The notes: generated by a model from the letters alone, not told the origin. Counted from the stretch's first letter, positions 1 through 9,370 are shown. The stretch: 64,000 bases of DNA from Eubacteriales bacterium (GCA_030533315.1 JAUNJL010000008.1:1-64000); one strand, 5' to 3'. A program made the numbers and translations.

Positions 1-986
1 TGAAGAAATTTATAATACGGCGAGTTCTTCTTGGTGCATTGATCCTGTTTTTCGTGTCTTTCATCATTTATTCCATTGAACGGAGCCTTCCCACCTCTTA
101 CGTGGAGGGACGTGCAAGAGACATGTCCATGAAACAGGGAGCAAAGCCTTATGATGAACTGGTGGCGGAGCTGAATGCCTCCTATGGTCTGGATAAGCCT
201 GTCATCGGCGGTTATTTTATATGGCTGTCCAATGCCATCCGGGGTGATTTTGGAGAATCCTGGATCTGGCATCAGCCTGTAGCGAAAAAGTTTGCCAGCG
301 TCATATGGTATTCCTTTGCCCTGGGCCTGGCCTCGTTTATCCTGGAGATCCTCATTGCCATTCCTTTGGGGATCATATCGGCGACAAAGCAGTACAGCAA
401 GGTAGATTACGGGGTGACGGTTTTCGCCCTCATAGGGATTTCGCTCCCTTCCTTCTTCTTTGCTACGATCTTAAAATGGATATTTTCCATCCATTTGGGG
501 TGGTTTGACTTATATGGGATCGTAGGGCGTATGCATGAAACCTACGGACCGGTGGGACAGGCCCTGGATATCGCCAGACACATGGTACTTCCAGTGATCA
601 CTCTGACCATCGTAAGCGTTGGCTCCCTCATGCGTTATACAAGGACCAACATGCTGGAGGTTCTTAATTCTGATTATATCCGCACGGCAAGGGCAAAGGG
701 CGTACCGGAAAAGAAGGTGGTTTATCATCATGCCTTCCGAAATACCCTGATCCCCATCATCACCATTTTGGGAAGCACTCTGCCGGGACTGTTTTCCGGG
801 GCCATGATCACGGAGACCCTTTTCCAGATCCCAGGCATTGGCTACACCTCTTATCAGTGCCTGATCCAGGGGGACATTCCTTTTACCATGTTCTATATGG
901 TATTTTTGGCCCTCCTCACCTTGACGGGAAACCTGATTGCGGATATCTTGTATGCAGTGGCTGACCCGCGGGTAAGAGTAAATTAG
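1..986 (+). CDS. oppB: Oligopeptide/dipeptide ABC transporter permease OppB/DppB (5' edge cut by 1 base)
   Basis: First permease of a peptide importer. The reading frame begins with TG at bases 1-2 followed by AAG AAA, so the ATG almost certainly starts one base before the window; the full protein would be 328 residues, normal for OppB. It has an N-terminal membrane helix, a loop with the DKPV...GDFG stretch typical of OppB, and a C-terminal BPD_transp_1 domain. The EAA loop (RTARAKGVPEKKVVYHHAFR) that docks onto the ATPases is clear. It is followed 19 bases on by oppC. A substrate-binding OppA is not in the window and may lie upstream. Family assignment is secure; the transported peptide cannot be told from sequence. 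Confidence 0.93.
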   Translation, partial: KKFIIRRVLLGALILFFVSFIIYSIERSLPTSYVEGRARDMSMKQGAKPYDELVAELNASYGLDKPVIGGYFIWLSNAIRGDFGESWIWHQPVAKKFASVIWYSFALGLASFILEILIAIPLGIISATKQYSKVDYGVTVFALIGISLPSFFFATILKWIFSIHLGWFDLYGIVGRMHETYGPVGQALDIARHMVLPVITLTIVSVGSLMRYTRTNMLEVLNSDYIRTARAKGVPEKKVVYHHAFRNTLIPIITILGSTLPGLFSGAMITETLFQIPGIGYTSYQCLIQGDIPFTMFYMVFLALLTLTGNLIADILYAVADPRVRVN

Positions 987-1005
987 AAGGGAGGGATTGA
1001 AGGCT

Positions 1006-2745
1006 ATGAGTAAAGAAGATACGAAAAAGAATGAGCATGTCAGTACCTCCCAGTCTCTGGACGATGAGCAGAGGGTAAAGGTGCTTTCCCCGGGAATGCT
1101 GGTTGCAAAGCGGTTTTTCCGCAACAAATTGGCCATGGTGGGACTGGTCATTTTGGTGACCATGTTCCTGTTTTCCTTTGTGGGCGGTATGGTGAGCCCT
1201 TATGGAGAAAGTCAGGTCTTCCGTAAAACAGAAAAAACCTGGAAGGATTACGCCGGCGCCACCTACAATGACACCTATGTTTTTGAGACGAAGGAAGGGA
1301 TGGAGTTTCCCACGGCTGCCCAGCAGAAGTTTATCCTTGCCACCAATAAGGGAGAGGACAGCTTTGAGGCGGCGGGAATGTCCTATAGCCTGGAAAACAA
1401 GGGGGAGGACCTGTGGATCATATCCTCAGCGGAGCCTGTTGCCACGGTTTTGACCTTAAAAGGGAGATCTGCTTATACGGAAAGCGTTCCCGGAGCCCTT
1501 ACTGATGAGATTAAGGAAGCTTATGAGACGGCAGTCAAGGCAGAGGAAGATGCCTTTGAGGTGGATGGGGTGGAATACTTCATCGGAAAATCCGGCCGTG
1601 AAAATGTGATCTCCACGGCGGGAGAGATCGGCCTTGCCACGAAAAAGATCTTTAACCAGGTGTCACAGGATACAGAGATCAGCTATGACCTTCGCTCAGC
1701 GGCCCTTTTGGCCCTGGAGGAGGGAAAAGAGAGCTTCCAGGCGGGAGATGCCTCCTATGAGCTGGTTTCCCTGGAAGGGCAGGATGGAGTGGAGCTGCGA
1801 AAGGACGGAGAGGTTTATGCCACCGTTTCCACGCTTCTGGTGTCTCCCCAGACGCCGGGAATCTTCCTTTCTCTTCCCTTTAAGGAATCGGTGGAGAAAG
1901 CCATCGGTGAAAAGGCGTCCACCTTTACGGCCGTCAATGAGAAAGGCGAGGAGGAGACTTACCAGCTTCAGACGAAAAATACCCAGTATGTCATCCGAAA
2001 CCAGAAGGAGACAATGGTAAACCGTGTGTACGAGGCCCCAGGCAAAAAGCATTGGGTTGGCACGGACGGAAATGGAATGGATATGCTTACCAGGCTGATG
2101 TACGGCGGCCGGATCTCTCTGATGATCGGCTTTGTGGTCATCATCATAGAGTCTGTCATCGGCATCATCATCGGAGGAATCTCCGGTTACTTTGGAGGCT
2201 GGTGTGATACCATCCTCATGCGTGTGGTGGACGTGGTCATCTGTATTCCGTCCATGCCCCTGTATATCATCATTGGTTCCGTGATGGATTATTACAAGAT
2301 CGACCCCCGGATCCGTATTTATGCCCTGTGTGCCATCCTAGGACTTATTGGCTGGCCGGGGATTGCCAGAATGGTGCGGGGTCAGATCCTCTCTCTTCGG
2401 GAGCAGGAGTTCATGATCGCCACGGAGGCCACGGGAGTGCGTGTTTCCAGGCGTATTTTCCGCCACCTGATTCCCAACGTCATTCCTCAGCTCATCGTGA
2501 TCGCGACCATGGGCCTGGGTGACGTTATCCTCATGGAGGCCACCTTGAGCTTCCTTGGCATCGGCGTAAAATTCCCCTTTGCCTCCTGGGGAAATATTGT
2601 CAATGCGGTAAACGATATCTACGTGCTGACCAATTACTGGTTCGTGTGGATTCCGGCAGGATTTTTGATACTGTTGACAGTTCTTGGATTTAACTTTGTG
2701 GGTGACGGCCTGCGGGACGCCTTTGACCCGAAGATGAAACGGTAG
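1006..2745 (+). CDS. oppC: Oligopeptide ABC transporter permease OppC with a large repeat-containing ectodomain
   Basis: Second permease of the importer, 579 residues against about 300 for ordinary OppC. The ATG at 1006 is chosen because GGGAGG lies 11 bases upstream; a TTG at 997 is too close to it. Residues 37-60 form the first membrane helix. The next ~280 residues are an insertion predicted outside the membrane, and the normal permease domain follows, with the EAA loop at EQEFMIATEATGVRVSRRIF. The insertion holds four related units at about residues 104-150, 166-211, 228-275 and 291-339. Each has a charged helix, then F-x-A/V, a Tyr and a beta-like stretch. The core is certainly OppC; the role of the insertion is unknown and could be contact with the binding protein or the wall. 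Confidence 0.92.
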   Translation: MSKEDTKKNEHVSTSQSLDDEQRVKVLSPGMLVAKRFFRNKLAMVGLVILVTMFLFSFVGGMVSPYGESQVFRKTEKTWKDYAGATYNDTYVFETKEGMEFPTAAQQKFILATNKGEDSFEAAGMSYSLENKGEDLWIISSAEPVATVLTLKGRSAYTESVPGALTDEIKEAYETAVKAEEDAFEVDGVEYFIGKSGRENVISTAGEIGLATKKIFNQVSQDTEISYDLRSAALLALEEGKESFQAGDASYELVSLEGQDGVELRKDGEVYATVSTLLVSPQTPGIFLSLPFKESVEKAIGEKASTFTAVNEKGEEETYQLQTKNTQYVIRNQKETMVNRVYEAPGKKHWVGTDGNGMDMLTRLMYGGRISLMIGFVVIIIESVIGIIIGGISGYFGGWCDTILMRVVDVVICIPSMPLYIIIGSVMDYYKIDPRIRIYALCAILGLIGWPGIARMVRGQILSLREQEFMIATEATGVRVSRRIFRHLIPNVIPQLIVIATMGLGDVILMEATLSFLGIGVKFPFASWGNIVNAVNDIYVLTNYWFVWIPAGFLILLTVLGFNFVGDGLRDAFDPKMKR

Positions 2746-2753
2746 GTGAGAAT

Positions 2754-3950
2754 ATGGCATTATTTGGAAAGAAAAACGCAAACTATATTTCCGCCAAGGA
2801 AACGAAAAGAATATCCAAGGAAAACCGCAGGATCACCAACGAAATGGAGAAGAAGCGGAACCGGAAAAATATACCTGAGTCCGAATATGTGACAAAGATG
2901 AAAAATCCTGATAACGTGGTGGAGTTCGACGACGTACACACGTATTTCTTCACGGATATTGGAACGGTAAAATCTGTGGACGGCGTAAGCTTTGACGTGC
3001 CCCAGGGCAAGACGGTCGGAGTGGTGGGAGAGTCCGGCTGCGGAAAATCCGTGACCAGCCTTTCCCTGATGCAGCTGGTACAGCGTCCCCAGGGTCAGAC
3101 CGTGAAGGGGGAGATCCGCTTTAACAGTGGGGACAAGGTTTATAACATTGTCAATACCCCCACGGAGGTGATGCGAAGGATCAGGGGAAACCAGATTTCC
3201 ATGATTTTCCAGGAGCCTATGACCTCCCTGAATCCGGTGTTCCGTATCGGGGAGCAGGTGGATGAGATCACTCAGCTGCACAACCCCCAGATGTCAAAGG
3301 AGCAGGTGAAGGCCAGGACCATCGAAATGCTGAAGATGGTGGGAATTGCCAACAGCGACGGGGTTTATCGCATGTACCCCCATGAGCTTTCCGGCGGTAT
3401 GCGCCAGAGGGTCTGTATTGCCATCGGCCTGGCCTGCGGTCCGAAGCTGATCATTGCCGATGAGCCGACCACCGCCCTGGACGTGACCATCCAGGCCCAA
3501 ATCCTGGATCTGATGCGAAACCTGAAGGACAAGATCAATTCCTCCATCATGCTCATCACCCACGATCTGGGAGTGATCGCGGAGATGGCGGATTATGTGG
3601 TGGTCATGTATGCAGGCCGGGTGGTGGAAAAGGGTACGGCCCGGGAGATCTTTAAGAGCCCGTCCCATCCATATACCATTGGACTGATGCGTTCCAAGCC
3701 GGTGGTGGGAAAGCAGGTGGAGAAGCTTTACAGCATTCCCGGCAAGGTGCCAAACCCCATTGACATGCCGGATTACTGTTATTTCAGAGACCGCTGCGAG
3801 CTGAAATGCGAGAAGTGCAGCGGCCATTATCCAGGCGTGATTAAGCTGAGCCCAACCCACGAGGTAAGCTGCTACCGGTATGAGGGAAGGCCGGAGGCCG
3901 GTTATCTGGCGGCAGATCATCCGGGGAAGGAGGGTGCATCCAATGAGTGA
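2754..3950 (+). CDS. oppD: Oligopeptide ABC transporter ATP-binding protein OppD
   Basis: First ATPase of the importer, 398 residues. A basic, Lys/Arg-rich N-terminal extension of about 55 residues precedes the ABC domain. The domain shows Walker [10 protein letters not shown]-loop [10 protein letters not shown], signature LSGGMRQR, Walker [13 protein letters not shown] and the switch His in ITHDLG. The C-terminal oligopeptide-transporter extension carries a Cys cluster ([14 protein letters not shown]) as in OppD/DppD, which in relatives binds an Fe-S cluster. It starts 8 bases after oppC and overlaps oppF by 8 bases, so translation is probably coupled. The extra N-terminal segment is the only oddity. 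Confidence 0.93.
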   Translation: MALFGKKNANYISAKETKRISKENRRITNEMEKKRNRKNIPESEYVTKMKNPDNVVEFDDVHTYFFTDIGTVKSVDGVSFDVPQGKTVGVVGESGCGKSVTSLSLMQLVQRPQGQTVKGEIRFNSGDKVYNIVNTPTEVMRRIRGNQISMIFQEPMTSLNPVFRIGEQVDEITQLHNPQMSKEQVKARTIEMLKMVGIANSDGVYRMYPHELSGGMRQRVCIAIGLACGPKLIIADEPTTALDVTIQAQILDLMRNLKDKINSSIMLITHDLGVIAEMADYVVVMYAGRVVEKGTAREIFKSPSHPYTIGLMRSKPVVGKQVEKLYSIPGKVPNPIDMPDYCYFRDRCELKCEKCSGHYPGVIKLSPTHEVSCYRYEGRPEAGYLAADHPGKEGASNE

Positions 3951-4929
3951 GACAAAGGGAAAGCAGGATAACATCCTGGAGGTATCCCACTTAAAAAAGT
4001 ATTTTCCCATCAAGGGTGGGATGTTTGGAAAGCAGATCGGCTCCGTGAAGGCCGTGGATGATGTTTCCTTTGGGATCAAGAGAGGCACCACCATGGGTCT
4101 TGTTGGGGAGTCTGGCTGTGGAAAATCCACCACCGGGCGCACCATCCTGCGCTTGAACGATAAGACGGACGGCCAGGTGCTCTTTCATGGAAAAGAAGTG
4201 TTTGATCTTTCTCACAAGGAAATGCAGGTGCTCCGCACCAAGATGCAGATCATTTTCCAGGATCCTTATTCTTCCTTATCCCCCAGACTTCCTGTTGGGG
4301 AGATCATCGGGGAGGCGGTGCGGGAGCATAACCTGGTGTCAAAAGGTGAATACCAGGATTACGTGACAAAGATCATGAACGACTGCGGTCTTCAGGCTTA
4401 TCACAAGGATCGCTATCCCCACGAGTTTTCCGGCGGGCAGAGACAACGTATCTGCATTGCCAGGGCGCTGGCCTTGAACCCGGAGTTTGTGGTGTGCGAC
4501 GAACCGGTGTCCGCCCTGGACGTGTCTGTACAGGCTCAGATTATCAACCTGTTAAAGGAGCTTCAGGAAAGGAGACATCTGACTTATCTCTTTATTTCCC
4601 ACGACCTTTCCGTGGTGGAGCATATCTCTGACACCGTGGGCGTGATGTATCTGGGAGGTCTGGTGGAAACCGGGACCACGGGAGATATTTTCGCAAATCC
4701 CCTGCATCCCTATACGGAGGCTTTGTTTTCTGCCATTCCCATGCCGGATCCGGATCTTAAGAGGAATCGGATCATTCTGGAAGGAAATATTCCTTCCCCG
4801 GCCAATCCGCCGTCGGGCTGCAAATTCCACACCAGATGCAGAAAGTGCATGGAAATCTGCAAGACACAGGTTCCTCAGGAAAAGGATATGGGAGGCGGCC
4901 ATAAGGTGCGCTGCCATCTTTACGACTAG
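3943..4929 (+). CDS. oppF: Oligopeptide ABC transporter ATP-binding protein OppF
   Basis: Second ATPase of the importer, 328 residues from the ATG at 3943, which has GGGGAAGGAGGG just upstream; longer upstream starts lie inside oppD and lack a ribosome site. Motifs: Walker [11 protein letters not shown]-loop FQDPYSSLSP, signature FSGGQRQR, Walker B CDEPVSALDVS, switch His in ISHDLS. The C-terminal Opp extension again has a Cys cluster (CKFHTRCRKCMEIC). It forms the heterodimeric ATPase with OppD. It is the last gene of the operon, followed directly by a rho-independent terminator. Confidence 0.94.
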   Translation: MSETKGKQDNILEVSHLKKYFPIKGGMFGKQIGSVKAVDDVSFGIKRGTTMGLVGESGCGKSTTGRTILRLNDKTDGQVLFHGKEVFDLSHKEMQVLRTKMQIIFQDPYSSLSPRLPVGEIIGEAVREHNLVSKGEYQDYVTKIMNDCGLQAYHKDRYPHEFSGGQRQRICIARALALNPEFVVCDEPVSALDVSVQAQIINLLKELQERRHLTYLFISHDLSVVEHISDTVGVMYLGGLVETGTTGDIFANPLHPYTEALFSAIPMPDPDLKRNRIILEGNIPSPANPPSGCKFHTRCRKCMEICKTQVPQEKDMGGGHKVRCHLYD

Positions 4930-4939
4930 AGGGAAAAAG

Positions 4940-4974
4940 GATCCGCATCCCGTTAGTGGGAGGCGGATCTTTTT
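4940..4974 (+). terminator. Rho-independent terminator of the opp operon
   Basis: A 12-bp stem with one mismatch (GATCCGCATCCC paired to GGGAGGCGGATC), loop GTTAGT, then TTTTTA. It lies 11 bases after the oppF stop. Confidence 0.9.
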
Positions 4975-5088
4975 ATAGAGAGATTGGAAACAGCGGATGC
5001 AGTGCCGCAGGGTACGGATAAGCAGGCGTGGAAATAAGCCGTTTGTTTTGACGTGCTCCGTGCGGTATGCGCCAGGAAAGGGAAAAAG

Positions 5089-5394
5089 ATGAAGAAAAAA
5101 GAGGAATTACCTGATTACACAGTGGCGGATATGGATCTGGAGGGGATGCCATGGAATACCCGCCGTCCCTGGCAGATCCTTCCCGGAGATCCCGGAAGGC
5201 AGAGGCGAAAAAGCCCCAGAGGAGCAGCGGAGGGAGACAACCCCTTTCTCATGGGAGAGCGGGAGCCCATGACTGGAGAAGAGCAAAGAGGCATGGTCTG
5301 GCTGGCCTTAAAGGCGGCTCTGTCCATTGGTGTTGTCTTTGGGCTTGCAGGGCTTTTGTTTATCCTGTTCTGCCTGTTTGTCTGGCTGAGATAA
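5089..5394 (+). CDS. Small membrane protein of unknown function
   Basis: A 101-residue protein with no recognised family. The ATG at 5089 is preceded by AGGAAAGGG at about 6-8 bases; a TTG at 5053 has no such site. The first ~65 residues are hydrophilic, rich in Pro, Arg and Glu, and probably cytosolic. One strong membrane helix closes the protein (AALSIGVVFGLAGLLFILF), so it looks tail-anchored. It stands alone between the opp terminator and a leftward DUF3786 gene. Confidence 0.6.
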   Translation: MKKKEELPDYTVADMDLEGMPWNTRRPWQILPGDPGRQRRKSPRGAAEGDNPFLMGEREPMTGEEQRGMVWLALKAALSIGVVFGLAGLLFILFCLFVWLR

Positions 5395-5498
5395 ATATGG
5401 AGGATCATAAAACGCAGCGCTTCCTTGGGGGCCATCGAAATAAGTTCTGTCAGGAAAAGGGCCTCTGACTGAAAAGGAGCTTGTATTTAGGCTTTGGA

Positions 5499-6125
5499 TC
5501 AGTTTTCTTCTGCCATCAGCTCCTTCAGACGTTCCACCAGATGGCTTACCATGTAGAAGGTGGTCTCAAAATGCATGTAGTCCAGGGTATTTTCGTCAAA
5601 CATGAATTTGATGCAGGCGGGAAATTCATCATCTCCCTCCCAATATTGGAGGGTGACGGGCAGGAAGGAAAAGGGATAAAGGACGGCTGACACGTCCCCC
5701 ACCATATCGGCCGGTTTTCCCAGCCGGCAGCAGGCCCTGGACAGCTCCTTTGTCCTGCCCTTCAGGGAATCGGCGAAGCTCTGATAAAATTCATTTCCCA
5801 GAGAGGAAAAGCTGATGGCTCCCGGAAGCTGGTTGACCGGGCAGAACCTGCCGGAGAGAGACAGGTGCTCCCTGGAATAGCACAGGATGTCATAGATGGT
5901 CAGGGATTCGTTGTAATCCGCCTCCACAGAGCTTTGGAAATGATCTGCAGACCATTCCACCACGCCGGTATGGCGGTGGATCCTATACGGACGTCCCACA
6001 AAGTCTATGTAAATATAGTCATCGTCACACTTCAGTGAAAACTTTTTAATGAAGGGAGCTTGCTCATATTTCAAAAACTCTCCCCTCATCTTATTTCTTG
6101 TGATCTCATAATTGGACAGTGCCAT
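5499..6125 (-). CDS. DUF3786 domain protein
   Basis: A 208-residue soluble protein matching the DUF3786 pattern I know from Clostridia: a GRPYRIHRHTGVVEW segment, a YDILCYS stretch with the FCPVNQLPG loop after it, and a LQYWEGDDEFPA core with NTLDYMHFETTFY near the end. Its function is not established; some relatives lie near corrinoid or acetogenesis genes, but there is no such context here. The start at 6125 has AAGGAGG five bases upstream. In-frame ATGs further up give a junk extension. It is divergent from the M50-like peptidase gene. Confidence 0.85.
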   Translation of the reverse strand: MALSNYEITRNKMRGEFLKYEQAPFIKKFSLKCDDDYIYIDFVGRPYRIHRHTGVVEWSADHFQSSVEADYNESLTIYDILCYSREHLSLSGRFCPVNQLPGAISFSSLGNEFYQSFADSLKGRTKELSRACCRLGKPADMVGDVSAVLYPFSFLPVTLQYWEGDDEFPACIKFMFDENTLDYMHFETTFYMVSHLVERLKELMAEEN

Positions 6126-6177
6126 GGCGGCCTCCTTATTCCCATTTTTACCCCCATTGTAACTCAATTTCTTCATT

Positions 6178-6216
6178 TTGAAAAATACTTTTTGCCCTTG
6201 AAAAATGTTTTTTGCC
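6178..6216. repeat. Tandem 19-base direct repeat in the divergent intergenic region
   Basis: Two copies of TTGAAAAATRYTTTTTGCC at 6178-6196 and 6198-6216, period 20, two mismatches. They lie just upstream of a possible leftward promoter for the DUF3786 gene (TTTTCA-N17-TACAAT) and about 25 bases before the rightward promoter. A two-turn spacing would suit a regulator binding one DNA face; that use is inferred. Confidence 0.6.
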
Positions 6217-6240
6217 AGACACCGGTGATTTCCTTTTGGG

Positions 6241-6269
6241 TTGCGGAAAGCAGGAATATGGCGTATACT
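6241..6269 (+). promoter_or_regulatory. Promoter of the M50-like peptidase gene
   Basis: TTGCGG at 6241-6246, 17-base spacer, TATACT at 6264-6269, about 50 bases before the start codon. A fair SigA match. Confidence 0.55.
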
Positions 6270-6321
6270 GGAGACAGGCTGCTCATGGCAGGATTGCAGG
6301 CGGACATGGAGAGGGATGGAT

Positions 6322-7458
6322 ATGAGGAGAAACCATAAGAAAATCATGACAGGAACGCTTCTGATAATGGGAGTTTTTGCTCTCGTGGGTGTTTTCGTGG
6401 GGGTCTGTACGGCGTGGTATCTGGATCGTGCGGGCCTGGGGGAGCTGCCCCGGGGACAGCGGTGGCTGATGCTGGCAGCATCGGCAGTGTGGGTTTGTAT
6501 CAGTGTGTATCTGCAGATCATCCTTCACGAGGGAGGTCATATGATCGGGGGGCTGCTGTCCGGATATCGGTTTAGTTCGTTCCGCATCGGCAGTCTGATG
6601 TGGGTAAAGGAGGGGGACAAGCTTCATTTTTGCAGGCTTTCTCTTGCAGGTACCGGCGGTCAGTGCCTGATGCTTCCTCCTGACCGGGAAAATGGGGATT
6701 TTCCGGTGGTGCTGTACAACCTGGGCGGATCCTTGGCAAATCTGGTCTCGGCCCTTTTACTATTTTGGCTGGCCGGACTTACAGATGGCATCCTCCTGGG
6801 GCTGTTTTTCGTGATCTGCGCCATTATGGGGCTTGGCTATGCCTTCCTAAATGGGGTGCCTTTTTCTACAGGGCTCATCAACAACGATGGATACAATGCG
6901 CTGGAGCTTTCGCAAAATGCGGCGGCCCGGAGGGCTTTTTGGATACAGCTGGCTATGGTGGGGCAGACGGCGAGGGGAATCCGCCAAAGGGATATGCCAG
7001 ATCGCTGGTTCGCTATGCCAGAGGAAGAGGAGATGGGCAGCAGCTTGGTGGCATCCCAGGCCGTATTTCGGGAAAACTGGCTGATGGACAAAAAAGAATT
7101 TGACCAGGCCAGGGAGCTGATCGATGAGCTTTTGTCAAAGGAGAATGGGATCGTAGACCTTCACCGCAGGCTTCTCATCTGTGACCGCATCTTTCTGGAG
7201 CTTCTATCCCAAAAGGAGGAGGGGAAGCTGAAGGAGCTGTATTCCAGGGAACAGAAGCAGTTTATGAAGCAGATGAAAAGCTTCCCTACGGTCATCCGTA
7301 CAGAGTACGCCTGGGCCAGCCTTTACGAAAGGGATCCCGAGAAAGCGAAGAAGGTGCTGGAGCGCTTTGAAAAATGCAGCAAGTCTTATCCCTATCCCAC
7401 CGACGTGGAAAGCGAGAGGGAGCTTCTTTCTCTGGTGGAGGAGCAGAGCCTTTTGTGA
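6322..7458 (+). CDS. M50-like membrane zinc metallopeptidase with a soluble C-terminal domain
   Basis: A membrane protein of 378 residues. Membrane helices lie at about residues 10-30 and 50-67. The zinc motif HEGGH at residues 69-73 follows the second helix, and further helices occupy about 140-190. A second motif, NNDGYNAL, stands where M50 (site-2-protease type) enzymes have their third zinc ligand, an Asp. After about residue 215 the protein is soluble and helical to the end. ATG 6322 is preferred because GGAGAGG lies seven bases upstream; ATG 6316 is too close to it. Family members cut membrane substrates, often anti-sigma factors, but no substrate gene is beside it. Metallopeptidase is likely; M50 membership is inferred from motif order. 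Confidence 0.72.
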   Translation: MRRNHKKIMTGTLLIMGVFALVGVFVGVCTAWYLDRAGLGELPRGQRWLMLAASAVWVCISVYLQIILHEGGHMIGGLLSGYRFSSFRIGSLMWVKEGDKLHFCRLSLAGTGGQCLMLPPDRENGDFPVVLYNLGGSLANLVSALLLFWLAGLTDGILLGLFFVICAIMGLGYAFLNGVPFSTGLINNDGYNALELSQNAAARRAFWIQLAMVGQTARGIRQRDMPDRWFAMPEEEEMGSSLVASQAVFRENWLMDKKEFDQARELIDELLSKENGIVDLHRRLLICDRIFLELLSQKEEGKLKELYSREQKQFMKQMKSFPTVIRTEYAWASLYERDPEKAKKVLERFEKCSKSYPYPTDVESERELLSLVEEQSLL

Positions 7459-7623
7459 ATGGGAAGGAAATGGATCAAGGGGCGGCAGCCATAGGCTGCG
7501 AGGGGGAGGCGGATATTTTTCGCCAAAATTGCAGAGAATGTGTAACAGTTCAGATCAGGTGGAACCGTTATCTGAGAATATTACGACATGAAAGGAGAAT
7601 CCATATTTTCCAACAGGAAAGAT

Positions 7624-9144
7624 ATGGCAGAGGATTTTATGAAGAAGACGTTGCAGGATTTAGAAAAATATCTTGATAAGGAAAAACAGCTGAACCAGGT
7701 CATTACCCTGCTGTATTGGGACATGAGGACCGCTGCGCCGAAAAAAGGCTTTGCCGGCCATGCAGAGGCTTTGACGCATTTTTCCACCCAGCAGTTTGAG
7801 CTTTCCAAGTCGCCGGAGCTGGAGGAGATCCTGACGGATCTGTCAGAGCCGGAGGTTTTGGAAGGACTAAGCGACAAATGGCAGTTTGTGGTGAAGCGGA
7901 TGAAGCGGGACATGGACAAAAGAAAAAGGGTTCCCACAGAGCTTTTTGAGCGCTATGTAAGGGCACAGGCAGAATCTGAACGCGCCTGGGAAGAGGCGAA
8001 GAATACTTCAGATTTTTCAATCTTCGCACCTCATCTCAAAAATATGGTGGATATGACAAAGGAAATAGCCTCCTACACCGATCCAGGGAAGGATGTCTAT
8101 GACGCTCTTCTGGATCAATATGAGGAGGGAGTGGACAGGGAGACCATCGACCGTCTGTTTTCGGAGCTGAAACAGGAGTTGGTTCCTCTTGTGAGAAAGG
8201 TTCTTGCGGCAGAGCAGCCGGATGATTCCATCTTCCAGGGGTATTATGATATTAACGCGCAGAAGAAGGTACAGGAGCTCCTTCTGAAATATATCGGGTT
8301 TGACTTTGAGGCGGGGGCTGCGGGAGAATCCGAGCATCCCTTTACGCTGAATTTCTCATCTCAGGATGTGCGGGTGACGAACCATTATTATGAACACGGC
8401 TGTATCAATGCCATGTTCTCGGCCATTCACGAGGGAGGACACGGGATTTTTGAACAGAATGTCAACCCGGATTTTGACGGCACCGTGGCGGGAAGCTGCT
8501 CCTACATGGGGATCCACGAAAGCCAGTCCAGATTCTACGAGAACATTCTGGGAAGAAACAAGAATTTTTGGATTCCCATTTACAGCCAGGTGCAGGAGCT
8601 TTTGCCAAAGCTGAAAGAGATCAGCCTGGATGCGTTTTACAAAGAGATCAACCATGTACGGAACAGCCTTATCCGCATCGAGGCGGATGAGCTGACCTAC
8701 TGCTTCCACATCATCCTCCGTTACGAGATGGAGCGCAGCATCTTTATCGACAACGTGCCGGTGGAGGAGCTTCCGGAGCTTTGGAATAAAAAAATGCAGG
8801 AATACCTGCAGATCACTCCATCCAACGACGGGGAGGGAATCCTTCAGGATATGCACTGGTCAGATGGTTCTTTTGGATATTTCCCCTCTTATTTGCTGGG
8901 AAGCATTTACGATGGCATGTATCTGGAAACCATTCGGGAAGAGCTGGGAGACCCTGATGAGCTGTTGGCGCAGGGAAGGATCCAGGAGATCACCCGCTGG
9001 CTTAACGAAAAGATTCATCAGTATGGAAGCACCCGTCTTCCAAGAGAGGTTCTGGAGAAGGTGTGCAAAAAGGAGGTTTCCGCCCAGCCGCTGATCCGCT
9101 ATTTCAAGGAGAAATATCAGGAGGTTTATCGGCTGGAAAACTGA
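7624..9144 (+). CDS. M32 family metallocarboxypeptidase (Taq-type)
   Basis: Cytosolic zinc carboxypeptidase that removes C-terminal residues from peptides, 506 residues, normal for the family. The N terminus has LLYWDMRTAAPKKG, a hallmark of M32. Zinc motif HEGGH is at residues 269-273 and the third-ligand motif GIHESQSRFYEN follows about 28 residues on. The C-terminal part has QDMHWSDGSFGYFPSY, also typical. Start chosen at ATG 7624 after CAGGAAAG; ATG 7588 is in frame but has no ribosome site, and ATG 7639 is a third option. A strong terminator follows. Together with the peptide importer at the left edge it fits peptide use, but it is a separate transcription unit. Confidence 0.93.
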   Translation: MAEDFMKKTLQDLEKYLDKEKQLNQVITLLYWDMRTAAPKKGFAGHAEALTHFSTQQFELSKSPELEEILTDLSEPEVLEGLSDKWQFVVKRMKRDMDKRKRVPTELFERYVRAQAESERAWEEAKNTSDFSIFAPHLKNMVDMTKEIASYTDPGKDVYDALLDQYEEGVDRETIDRLFSELKQELVPLVRKVLAAEQPDDSIFQGYYDINAQKKVQELLLKYIGFDFEAGAAGESEHPFTLNFSSQDVRVTNHYYEHGCINAMFSAIHEGGHGIFEQNVNPDFDGTVAGSCSYMGIHESQSRFYENILGRNKNFWIPIYSQVQELLPKLKEISLDAFYKEINHVRNSLIRIEADELTYCFHIILRYEMERSIFIDNVPVEELPELWNKKMQEYLQITPSNDGEGILQDMHWSDGSFGYFPSYLLGSIYDGMYLETIREELGDPDELLAQGRIQEITRWLNEKIHQYGSTRLPREVLEKVCKKEVSAQPLIRYFKEKYQEVYRLEN

Positions 9145-9153
9145 CAGAAGAAG

Positions 9154-9203
9154 CCGGCAGGAAATGACCCTTTGATTTGGTCATTTCCTGCCGGTATTTT
9201 TTT
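9154..9203 (+). terminator. Terminator after the M32 carboxypeptidase gene
   Basis: Perfect 16-bp stem (CCGGCAGGAAATGACC with its complement), 9-base loop, then TATTTTTTT. Confidence 0.95.
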
Positions 9204-9370
9204 GTCTGCCATGAAACCAGCCCTGCAAAGGGGCTGAGCGCGAAGGCTGGGGATTTCGGCCGGGACCATCAAGCCTGTGTTACAGCCGTCGCATTCACGC
9301 TGCTGGGCTTGGCGATGTAGGGCCTTTATAAATCCTTAGACCTTTGCAAAGACCTATTTTAATCCAGGAC

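Noticed and set aside
39..41. TTG at 39 as the oppB start
   Set aside because: The frame continues upstream in perfect OppB-like sequence to TG at bases 1-2, so the ATG begins one base outside the window.
9204..9370. Structured RNA between the M32 gene and patB
   Set aside because: Only short 6-base arms (CCAGCC/GGCTGG) are found; no promoter or known RNA motif.
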